The position numbers and the translations under genes were made by a program. From NCBI GenBank assembly GCA_913043155.1, contig CAJWLY010000111.1, positions 1 through 5,190 on the forward strand: a stretch of DNA of 5,190 nucleotides, written 5' to 3'. The notes under the pieces are model-generated. The model was given only the letters and a program-made list of their open reading frames with translations. It was not told the origin of the DNA and searched no databases. Within the stretch, counting starts at the first letter, position 1; the number at the start of each line of letters is the position of its first letter. The stretch is from an uncultured Nitrospinaceae bacterium (GTDB lineage Bacteria; Nitrospinota; Nitrospinia; Nitrospinales; VA-1). Below, one piece after another: positions 1-5,181 of this stretch.

Positions 1-191
1 AAATGAGTTCTCGGGCCACGGCGGAAAAAGTTCAGCACAAAAATCACCACGCCGGCAACAAGGGCAATGATGAACAAGGTGAAGGTGAAAAATGACAACA
101 AGGTCAGACATGCGATGACCCATAGAGCCAGCGAGACCTTGCTCCAGACTGTGAGTTTTGGTGGTTGGGATGTGAATTGATGGAAAATCAT
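1..191 (-). CDS. Unknown small membrane protein, N-terminal part (truncated by window edge)
   Basis: I do not recognise the family. Reading leftward from an ATG at 191, the frame stays open for 63 codons to the window edge, so the C-terminus is missing. The first 18 or so residues are polar, with several prolines and a lysine (FTSQPPKLTVWSK). About 35 strongly hydrophobic residues follow (roughly 19-55) and end in an FFRRGPR basic patch. The hydrophobic stretch is long enough for one long helix or a tight hairpin of two. The protein is probably an inner-membrane protein with a cytoplasmic N-terminus. No good Shine-Dalgarno is visible before the ATG, only an AGAAAA stretch, and no alternative ATG lies upstream in frame. 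It is transcribed divergently from the zinc-ribbon gene across a 53-base gap. The coding call rests on the uninterrupted frame and the coherent amphipathic-then-hydrophobic layout. Confidence 0.6.
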   Translation of the reverse strand, partial: MIFHQFTSQPPKLTVWSKVSLALWVIACLTLLSFFTFTLFIIALVAGVVIFVLNFFRRGPRTH

Positions 192-220
192 TTTTCTAGA
201 GAGATGAAAGTTTTCAGTGT

Positions 221-230
221 ACCCGTGGGT
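221..230. repeat. Short inverted repeat in the divergent intergenic gap
   Basis: ACCC-GT-GGGT is a perfect 4-base inverted repeat around a 2-base centre. It lies 15 bases before the zinc-ribbon ATG, within the only gap (192-244) that can hold control signals for the divergent gene pair. It could be an operator half-site pair, but it is short enough to occur by chance. I saw no convincing -35/-10 pair in the gap. Confidence 0.2.
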
Positions 231-244
231 TGTTAGAATGCGCT

Positions 245-454
245 ATGAGCACTATACCTTCAAGCATTATACCTTGTCCCGCGTGCAATGTAAAAAACCG
301 GGTTAAACGTTTTGAACCGGGTATGATCCCTGTCTGTTCTAAGTGTGGAGCCCGGTTAGTGAATGAAAAAGAGAACGAAACCCAGGTCTGGTTCAGCAAA
401 TCACTCAAAGACCTGTCCGACCTTCCTGAGCCGGGATTTCGGGATGACTCTTGA
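245..454 (+). CDS. Stand-alone zinc-ribbon protein resembling the TrxC N-terminal domain
   Basis: A 69-residue protein. Two CxxC pairs, CPAC at residues 11-14 and CSKC at 31-34, are 16 residues apart and form a four-cysteine zinc ribbon. The intervening NRV and the following CGARL match the layout of the zinc ribbon that precedes the thioredoxin domain in thioredoxin 2 (TrxC). Here no thioredoxin fold or CGPC active site follows. The remaining 31 residues are a charged tail (NEKENE, then KSLKDLSDLPEPGF). The likely role is metal binding with a structural or protein-interaction function; no enzymatic activity can be read from it. The ATG at 245 is preferred over an in-frame TTG at 230 because the latter adds only five residues and has no better ribosome site. 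The gene is followed 74 bases later by bolA on the same strand, so the two may be co-transcribed. Alternative reading: a degenerate remnant of a longer TrxC-like protein. Confidence 0.65.
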   Translation: MSTIPSSIIPCPACNVKNRVKRFEPGMIPVCSKCGARLVNEKENETQVWFSKSLKDLSDLPEPGFRDDS

Positions 455-463
455 AGGAGAAAA

Positions 464-541
464 ATGCGTTCGCTCAGGCAAGTCACTTTACAAACTTCTT
501 TCAATGACAGACCGTATTGGAAAAAATTATGGCAACGGTAA
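464..541 (+). other. Possible 25-codon leader ORF overlapping the bolA start
   Basis: An ATG at 464 follows an AAGGAG ribosome-binding sequence (454-459) by four bases. This is the best such site on the plus strand in this part of the window. The ORF encodes 25 residues (start MRSLRQVTL, end WKKLWQR) and stops at TAA 539-541, ten bases inside bolA in another frame. The AAGGAG begins on the last base of the zinc-ribbon stop codon. It may be a translated leader that couples bolA translation to ribosome passage, since bolA itself has only a weak GGAA site. It may equally be a chance ORF; the peptide has no recognisable motif. Confidence 0.3.
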
Positions 542-807
542 GTATCATCGACCAAATCCTTAAAGAAAAACTTAGTGCCGAGCATGTGGAGATTATCGAC
601 GAGAGTTACCTGCACCGGGGGCACAAGGCAGCTGGCGGGGCCGGGCATTATGCCGTGAAGGTGGTCTCCACCCTGTTCGAAAACGTCAATCTGATCGACC
701 GAAACCGAATGGTCTATGCAGCGTTGGACGAGCAAATCAACGGAAAACCCAAACTGATCCACGCCCTCCAGATCAAAACCTACACACCCTCCCAATGGCC
801 GGGCTAG
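529..807 (+). CDS. bolA: BolA family protein
   Basis: A 92-residue protein of typical BolA length. The family signature is clear. There is an N-terminal helix (IIDQILKEKL), then DESYLHRGH at residues 24-32, the GGAGHYAVKVVS strand at 36-47, and F50. RNRMVYAAL follows at 58-66 and LIHALQIKTYTPSQW near the C-terminus, with the conserved histidine at 78. BolA proteins act in the cytoplasm, commonly with monothiol glutaredoxins in [2Fe-2S] cluster trafficking, and some affect transcription. H29, H32 and H78 are the candidate cluster ligands. Residue 59 is Asn where most relatives have His in the RHR motif. Start: ATG 529 is chosen over an in-frame TTG at 517. The ribosome site is a weak GGAA at 519-522. 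The gene follows the zinc-ribbon gene and no glutaredoxin gene is in the window. Subfamily (BolA versus IbaG-like) cannot be settled by eye. Confidence 0.9.
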   Translation: MATVSIIDQILKEKLSAEHVEIIDESYLHRGHKAAGGAGHYAVKVVSTLFENVNLIDRNRMVYAALDEQINGKPKLIHALQIKTYTPSQWPG

Positions 808-838
808 GCTCGGACAAATCCTGCTAAAGGTACTTGGG

Positions 839-878
839 GAGAACGTTCTCACCAGCGGCAGAGAAACCGAGCACCGCT
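839..878. terminator. Weak hairpins in the convergent gap after bolA
   Basis: The 104-base gap between the ends of bolA and the LRR gene (808-911) holds no gene. It contains a perfect 12-base palindrome, GAGAACGTTCTC (839-850). An AGCGG/CCGCT stem with a 15-base loop follows (854-858 with 874-878), then TCTGTTTTG. The second could act as a weak terminator for bolA, but the U-run is short and interrupted. Confidence 0.25.
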
Positions 879-911
879 TCTGTTTTGAACTACTGGTTCT
901 ATGCCCAGCAA

Positions 912-1391
912 CTAATCGTGGGAGATTTCTAGCTCTTCGCAGTTTTTAAGCAATTCCGATTCGGTCAATGCTTTGTAGCCGACGTTGGAGATCTGATTTT
1001 TGTATAAGTCCAGTTTTAGATATTTTTTACTGTTGACCGATTCGGCAAAAGTTCTGGCGCCTTCGTCGCCAATGACGTTGCCGAACATGGACAGGTTTTT
1101 TAGGTTGGGAAGTTTGTCGCTGTTGGCGATGGCGATGGCACCGTCGTCACCGATCTCGTTATGGTTCAAGTTCAACGTTTCAAGATTACCAAGATGAGAG
1201 GAACCTGCCAGGGCTTCTGCCCCCTCATCGGCGCACTGGTTTCCTGGCAGAATCAGTTCCTTCACGCTAGCCAAGGCCGGGTTGCCCGCCAGTTCCATGG
1301 CTCCTCGCAGACCCAGGTACTTGTCCCGCAGATTTAATACCGTCCCATCTTCAGACATATTATCTTTTATTAGCTGTTCAATTTTGCTCAC
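912..1391 (-). CDS. Leucine-rich-repeat protein (RNase-inhibitor type), five 27-residue repeats
   Basis: A 159-residue protein built almost entirely of leucine-rich repeats. After a short N-terminal segment (VSKIEQLIKDNMSEDGTV) come five consecutive units of exactly 27 residues. They begin LNLRDKYLG, LILPGNQCA, LNLNHNEIG, LSMFGNVIG and LDLYKNQIS, and a sixth is cut short at LEISHD. The consensus LxLxxNxIGDEGAxALAxS..L.NLxx is the ribonuclease-inhibitor class of LRR, giving a curved solenoid used for protein binding. Such proteins usually have no catalytic activity, and the partner here is unknown. Start: GTG at 1391 is chosen because GGAG (1402-1399 on the minus strand) lies seven bases upstream. 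Longer in-frame starts add a basic, poorly conserved-looking stretch and lack a ribosome site. With this start there is no signal peptide, so the protein is probably cytoplasmic. The gene is separated from the respiratory operon by a terminator. A TAAAAT at 1487-1482 could be a -10 box, but it lacks a -35 partner. Confidence 0.8.
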   Translation of the reverse strand: MSKIEQLIKDNMSEDGTVLNLRDKYLGLRGAMELAGNPALASVKELILPGNQCADEGAEALAGSSHLGNLETLNLNHNEIGDDGAIAIANSDKLPNLKNLSMFGNVIGDEGARTFAESVNSKKYLKLDLYKNQISNVGYKALTESELLKNCEELEISHD

Positions 1392-1416
1392 GCCAGTTCT
1401 CCGTTTGCGGCTACAG

Positions 1417-1444
1417 AAAAAAATAAGGAAAGGTACGCTCCTTA
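1417..1444 (-). terminator. Terminator-like hairpin in the leader of the LRR gene
   Basis: On the minus strand TAAGGA (1444-1439), a nine-base loop and TCCTTA (1429-1424) form a six-pair stem, followed directly by seven Ts (1423-1417). It ends 25 bases before the GTG start, so it lies between any upstream promoter and the gene. This is the shape of an intrinsic terminator or attenuator, but the stem is AT-rich and would be weak. It could also serve as a second, backup terminator for read-through from the respiratory operon. Confidence 0.35.
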
Positions 1445-1510
1445 CCGATTTGGATGGATGGAAGCGGTTCAATCCTATCAGATTTTAGGGGAAGGTGGGG
1501 GAGGCGATGG

Positions 1511-1560
1511 AGACAAAAATAAACCGGCCGCGCTTTCAAAGCGGGACCGGTTTTAATTTT
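1511..1560. terminator. Bidirectional Rho-independent terminator after the respiratory operon
   Basis: AAACCGG (1521-1527) pairs with CCGGTTT (1547-1553). Inside, CGC/GCG (1531-1533 with 1541-1543) and CC/GG extend the stem around a small bulge, with TTTCAAA as loop. On the minus strand the stem is followed by ATTTTTGTCT (1520-1511), a good U-run. It starts 19 bases after the stop of the cytochrome c gene. The plus strand also has a U-run (TTTTAATTTTT), so the element can work both ways. No plus-strand gene close by appears to need it. Confidence 0.85.
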
Positions 1561-1572
1561 TCGCGAGTGGGG

Positions 1573-2859
1573 TTACAGCAGCGGGTCCATGAATAGCCCG
1601 TCTGTTTTCCACTTTTCAATTTCCTCCTTGGTGGGAACGGGAGGAATGGGTCTTTTTTCAGTCCGCTTGTCCAGCGGGTCGTGGAAGGTGCGGGCATAAG
1701 CTTCGGCTTTCCACAGGTAGAGGTGCGGGAACAGCATTCCCCAGGGTGCCATAGGAGTGGCGTCGATACCGCGGGTCACCCGCTTGTACCACAACGCATC
1801 GGGCCAGTCTTTCATCAGCACACCTGGCATGTGGTCGGGCATCTTGTTCGTGTCCGGGTTATCTGCCTTGCGAAAATCCATCGCCCCGGTCATTATGGGG
1901 ATGCCCTCCTTACCGTGGCAGACGGCGCAGTTGAGCCCCTCGGTCTGTTTTCCAAATCCTTCAAAGATAACCTTTCCTTCCGCGATGATCTTCGGGTCGT
2001 CCCACCAGGTCCACTGGCTCCCAAACTTGCCTTCTACCGGCATATGGGTGGGGTCACGCAGGGTTTTCAGATAAGCGACTACGGCGTCAATTTCGTCCTC
2101 GCTCAGGTCTTCCTCATAGTAGGTGGGCATGGCCTTCTTGGATTTTTTGTCATCGAATCCGGGAGACTGATCAGCTCGTGGGTTGGTGATTTGTCCTCGA
2201 ATATAATCCTCGGAATAGAGACCGATCTGTCTGGTGCCCAGATTGGGCCCGCGGTCGGAGTTGCCTTCCCAGAACACTTTGTGACAGTTGAAACACTTGT
2301 TGTTTTCAAATACCTCGCGTCCCGCCGCGATGACCTCAGGTCCGGCCAATCCTTCCAACTTAACCGGGGGCCTGTTCAACTTATCAACTTCAACCTGAGG
2401 ATCAAACTGGGGCAATTGCGCTGTGATGACAATGAACAAGCCCGATGCCAGAGCATAGGTGGTCAGGAGACGGAAGACCCAGCTGAAAGTAGATTTTTCT
2501 GGCTTTAACGTCTTGATATCGAGGAGCATGAAAAACGCAAGCGCAACCAAAGCGAAGGCAACGAATTCGATCTGCCACCATATGGGAAAACCGAATTTCC
2601 CCCCCAGAAACCATAGAATACCCGCAATGATCAATAAAATCGGTAGTTTGAACTTGATGTTCTGGCCGAACGTCTTTTCGGTCAACTTCTTTGGCGGCAG
2701 GGCCAACAGGAACGCGTAAACCAAAACCACGCTGGAAAGCATCCATCGCATGAGCATGTTCAATTCGAACCAGGCCACAACCAGCCATACGACCACCGCC
2801 AACGGCAGAAACTTGAGCATCATTCCGGATAAATTCTTAAGGAAAGTTGGTTGTTGCAT
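1573..2859 (-). CDS. Membrane-anchored dihaem cytochrome c, partner of the bd-like oxidase
   Basis: A 428-residue protein with two halves. Residues 1-150 hold about five hydrophobic helices (roughly 14-30, 36-55, 70-87, 93-113 and 125-147). Lysine-rich loops at 57-71 and 115-122 predict a cytoplasmic N-terminus and a periplasmic C-terminal half. That half contains two class I-like cytochrome c domains. Haem 1 binds at CFNCH (189-193) with M244 (KKAMPTYY) as likely sixth ligand. Haem 2 binds at CAVCH (311-315) with M370 (ATPMAPWG). The role inferred is electron transfer between soluble carriers and the membrane oxidase subunit encoded just upstream. The start ATG has AGGGAG seven bases before it (2872-2867). 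The gene begins 18 bases after the upstream stop, so co-transcription is expected, and a strong terminator follows. The N-terminal helix bundle is not a family I can name; most cytochrome c subunits have a single anchor. The stop is TAA. Confidence 0.88.
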   Translation of the reverse strand: MQQPTFLKNLSGMMLKFLPLAVVVWLVVAWFELNMLMRWMLSSVVLVYAFLLALPPKKLTEKTFGQNIKFKLPILLIIAGILWFLGGKFGFPIWWQIEFVAFALVALAFFMLLDIKTLKPEKSTFSWVFRLLTTYALASGLFIVITAQLPQFDPQVEVDKLNRPPVKLEGLAGPEVIAAGREVFENNKCFNCHKVFWEGNSDRGPNLGTRQIGLYSEDYIRGQITNPRADQSPGFDDKKSKKAMPTYYEEDLSEDEIDAVVAYLKTLRDPTHMPVEGKFGSQWTWWDDPKIIAEGKVIFEGFGKQTEGLNCAVCHGKEGIPIMTGAMDFRKADNPDTNKMPDHMPGVLMKDWPDALWYKRVTRGIDATPMAPWGMLFPHLYLWKAEAYARTFHDPLDKRTEKRPIPPVPTKEEIEKWKTDGLFMDPLL

Positions 2860-2866
2860 TTTTATG

Positions 2867-2872
2867 CTCCCT
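2867..2872 (-). promoter_or_regulatory. Ribosome binding site of the dihaem cytochrome gene
   Basis: AGGGAG on the minus strand, seven bases before the ATG at 2859 and five bases after the stop codon of the oxidase gene. It fixes the start of the cytochrome and fits tight translation within a two-gene operon. Confidence 0.7.
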
Positions 2873-2877
2873 AGGAA

Positions 2878-4986
2878 CTACTCCGCCACCTGCGGCGCGG
2901 CCTGAGGCGAAACTTCCTCAGCCTCTTTTTTTGATTTTGGATACTTGATCCCCAGCCAGATAATACATGTCATGATGATAAAGAATGTCCACACAATTTC
3001 GGTGACGAACAACCCTGATTCGGCCAGGCTCGGTGTGAACTTCTCGGGGGTCACGTCCTTGAATACCTTGTAGATGTGCCAGTTCATTCGGGACAGTTCG
3101 CGGATGGTTCCCATCCAGCTCATGAGCCAGATGTCGGCGAATCCCAGAAAGATCAGGCAGTAAACACCAAGCGGATTGATCTTGCCGTAATGCACTTTTC
3201 CGGTCTTCGTGGCGATGGTGTAAAAGATGTAATTGACGAAAGTGACTATGACCAAAGCGAATGCAGCAGTATTCTTGGCGACCATCAAAGCCATAAAAGC
3301 AAGATTATCCGGTAAAACCATATCCGCGTTCATCCCCGGTTCAGGCATCATGGTGGCAAAGAACCGCCTGGGAGTGAACCAGATTGCCGCGGCAATGACA
3401 ATTAGAACAAAGCCGAACTTCATCGCCGGGAAGAACCGCTGGGCATTATCAATACGCTTCATACTCACCCACATGTAGATATTGCTCACGCTGAACATGG
3501 TGCCCACAAGCAGGCCCTGAACCAGCATGAACATGGACTCGCGATCCGACATAATGTACATGCCGATGGTTGCATCGTACTGGTAGATTTCACGGACGAA
3601 GATGTAGCCCATCGCCGGCAGGGGAAGCATGATGCCGACACCGATGATATTCCCGATGTAGCCGACCCAGTCGTAGTATTCCTTTTCTTCACTCTTGTTG
3701 GACCAGAGGTACATATAGGCGCCGATGATGCACACCATGTACCCGCCAAAGGTCCCGTTGCCGACCAGCCTGTGGTAGTTGAGCGGCATCCAGGTAGATG
3801 TGGCAATCCGGTTCCATTCATTGATATTTGTCAGCTCATTGAGCGGAAGCGGGGGCGTCTGCATGAAGGTGGCGGGTCCGTCTAGGGCGCACAGAAGCGT
3901 CAATCCAAAGACATTGAGGAGCACTCCGAGGACGATATGCCGTCCCTTTTTATTGCTTTTGTTCAGCGGATCCCACGAATAGACGTAGACGTACATGATA
4001 ACGGTTTCCACGATGAACAGGGTGGGGTAGACCACCATGAACAGAACCGGGAACGTGGAGACGAGATAGGAAATAAAATCGCTGTAGGCCACCATCATGA
4101 TGAACAGGAACAGTCCACCCGTAAGCGCGGTGAAGCTATAGCAGAACCCGATGACTTTCGTCACCTCATGCGCCAGGCGCTCGAACTTGAAATCAGACTC
4201 TGCGAACATGATGCCGTTGGCAAGAAGACCGCCCACCACACCGTTGACGATTGCAAGCACGACCCCGTCCATGTGGAGGGTTTCCACCGGCGTCAGGGCG
4301 CAGGCCATGATCGTCCCGAAAATCCCGCCGATCACGGCCGAGACTTTGATGTTCGCGCATTTGTGAAAATAGTTCAGGAAACTGACGATAAGCGCGCCGA
4401 AGGCACAGGCCCACATACCAAAGAGGACCCCATGGTGGATCCCGACAATAACCTCCATGACAATCCCTATCACCACCCCGATGAGGACGCCAAGGAATAC
4501 GTTGGAAAAGATGATGGCTTTACGCACGCCCTGGGTTCGGCGTGCACCCATGACCTCCATGATGACGACGAACATGGGGCAGCCCAGGATGAACGAGGCA
4601 AAAAGGATATGCAGTTGCGCGGCAAACCAGGTGAATTTCCGGTTGCTCAGTCCCAGAAAGGAAAACTCTTCGAACTCATGTTCTTTAGCCAGTCCGATAT
4701 CGGTGAGATAGGAGAGGTCTTCGCCTTCTTCTTCTTCGCCTTCGGCGGCTTCTTCACCGCCTTCCTCTTCTTCACCCTCTTCTTCCTCGTCCTCTTCATC
4801 TTCTTCATCAAATTCTTCGTCTTCTTCGGCGTAGGCGATGGCCGGACCGGTCATGCCAAAAAAGGTCGAGGATGCTGTTGGTAGCGAAGCAGGAAGAAGA
4901 TGCCCCAGACCATAAAACAAAACCAGGGCGATCAGGATGGTGAAAAATGAGTTTCTTGCTGGTGGGTTACCGGATGACGAGCTCAT
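2878..4986 (-). CDS. Cytochrome bd-like oxidase subunit I (CydA-like) with acidic periplasmic arm
   Basis: A 702-residue polytopic membrane protein. Residues 1-53 form a long signal-like segment (hydrophobic 13-30, AYA before E54). Residues 54-90 are an acidic tract. About 14-15 helices follow from residue 118, and the C-terminal tail is hydrophilic. By eye, LHILFASFILG...IMEVMG (125-147) aligns with the E. coli CydA helix containing H19, so H126 is a candidate haem ligand. GVVIGIVMEVIVG (170-182) matches the next CydA helix. NYHRLVGNGTFGGYM (403-417) matches the H186 helix, so H405 is a candidate low-spin haem ligand. The quinol-oxidase GRQPW motif and a CydA-like Q-loop were not found. About 140 extra residues lie between the two matched regions. 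The protein is longer than CydA (522) and no CydB follows. The next gene encodes a dihaem cytochrome c, so the likely job is terminal oxidase or related electron transfer coupled to cytochrome c, not quinol. AGGGGA lies six bases before the ATG. The exact acceptor is unproven. Confidence 0.8.
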   Translation of the reverse strand: MSSSSGNPPARNSFFTILIALVLFYGLGHLLPASLPTASSTFFGMTGPAIAYAEEDEEFDEEDEEDEEEEGEEEEGGEEAAEGEEEEGEDLSYLTDIGLAKEHEFEEFSFLGLSNRKFTWFAAQLHILFASFILGCPMFVVIMEVMGARRTQGVRKAIIFSNVFLGVLIGVVIGIVMEVIVGIHHGVLFGMWACAFGALIVSFLNYFHKCANIKVSAVIGGIFGTIMACALTPVETLHMDGVVLAIVNGVVGGLLANGIMFAESDFKFERLAHEVTKVIGFCYSFTALTGGLFLFIMMVAYSDFISYLVSTFPVLFMVVYPTLFIVETVIMYVYVYSWDPLNKSNKKGRHIVLGVLLNVFGLTLLCALDGPATFMQTPPLPLNELTNINEWNRIATSTWMPLNYHRLVGNGTFGGYMVCIIGAYMYLWSNKSEEKEYYDWVGYIGNIIGVGIMLPLPAMGYIFVREIYQYDATIGMYIMSDRESMFMLVQGLLVGTMFSVSNIYMWVSMKRIDNAQRFFPAMKFGFVLIVIAAAIWFTPRRFFATMMPEPGMNADMVLPDNLAFMALMVAKNTAAFALVIVTFVNYIFYTIATKTGKVHYGKINPLGVYCLIFLGFADIWLMSWMGTIRELSRMNWHIYKVFKDVTPEKFTPSLAESGLFVTEIVWTFFIIMTCIIWLGIKYPKSKKEAEEVSPQAAPQVAE
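4717..4827 (-). repeat. Low-complexity GAA/GAG/GAC tract encoding a Glu/Asp-rich arm
   Basis: The plus strand reads as a run of ttc/ctc/gtc triplets and the minus strand as Glu and Asp codons. Residues 54-90 of the oxidase subunit contain 29 acidic residues out of 37, the rest being mostly Gly and Ala. It starts directly after the AYA signal-like site and ends before the first core helix, which places it in the periplasm. Triplet repeats of this kind can change length by slippage. Confidence 0.9.
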
Positions 4987-4992
4987 TTAAGG

Positions 4993-4998
4993 TCCCCT
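4993..4998 (-). promoter_or_regulatory. Ribosome binding site of the oxidase gene
   Basis: AGGGGA on the minus strand, six bases before the ATG at 4986. It supports this start, which includes the signal-like N-terminus and acidic arm, over internal methionines. Confidence 0.65.
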
Positions 4999-5051
4999 GT
5001 GTGCCAAACCCCTAAAACATCAAGCTCGGCATAAGATTTCCAAAAGAAGGC

Positions 5052-5072
5052 GGGGCCTTAAAAGGTTGCCCC
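5052..5072 (-). promoter_or_regulatory. GC-rich hairpin in the upstream region of the oxidase operon
   Basis: On the minus strand GGGGC (5072-5068) and GCCCC (5056-5052) form a five-pair stem around an 11-base loop that itself contains CCTT/AAGG. It is followed by GCCTTCTTTTGG, a poor U-run. It lies 65 bases upstream of the oxidase ATG. It may be a leader structure, or a terminator of a gene beyond the right edge. The rest of 4987-5190 holds no gene. TAGTAT (5117-5112, minus strand) is a possible -10 box with no good -35. Confidence 0.3.
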
Positions 5073-5164
5073 TCACCACGGGTTCGGTAGTCCAAATCAC
5101 TTGTTAAGACGAGATACTAACTAAACTTTGAATTTAAGGGAACCCGTCCTAGTCCTATTTTTAA

Positions 5165-5181
5165 ATCAGAAAAAAACTGAT
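5165..5181. repeat. ATCAG-A7-CTGAT inverted repeat near the right edge
   Basis: Five-base perfect arms flank a run of seven As (Ts on the minus strand). On the minus strand it is followed by TTTAAAAATAGG. It could be the end of a terminator from a gene outside the window or part of an AT-rich upstream control region. It is too short to call firmly. Confidence 0.2.

Noticed and set aside
221..228. ACCCGTGG shared with the minus strand upstream of the oxidase operon (near 5075-5083), as a possible common operator
   Set aside because: Only eight bases match and the flanks differ. A match of this length between two short regions is readily expected by chance.
839..850. GAGAACGTTCTC palindrome as a possible SOS (LexA) box
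   Set aside because: The GAAC/GTTC halves are adjacent, without the four-base spacer of known GAAC-N4-GTTC boxes. It also sits in a convergent gap where no promoter is expected.
214..852. Minus-strand open frame of 212 codons
   Set aside because: It lies antisense to the zinc-ribbon and bolA genes, which have clear family motifs. Its translation has no coherent domain.
1392..1472. N-terminal extension of the LRR gene to a TTG at 1472
   Set aside because: There is no ribosome binding site at 1472, and the extension would read through the hairpin and T-run. The GTG at 1391 has a well-placed GGAG.
1681..2508. Plus-strand open frame of 275 codons
   Set aside because: It is antisense to the dihaem cytochrome gene, whose haem motifs and ribosome site fix the true strand.
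3937..4884. Plus-strand open frame of 315 codons rich in His, Asp and Phe
   Set aside because: It is a mirror of the oxidase gene. The Phe/Leu-rich end is the antisense of the Glu/Asp codon tract, and the rest mirrors hydrophobic codons.
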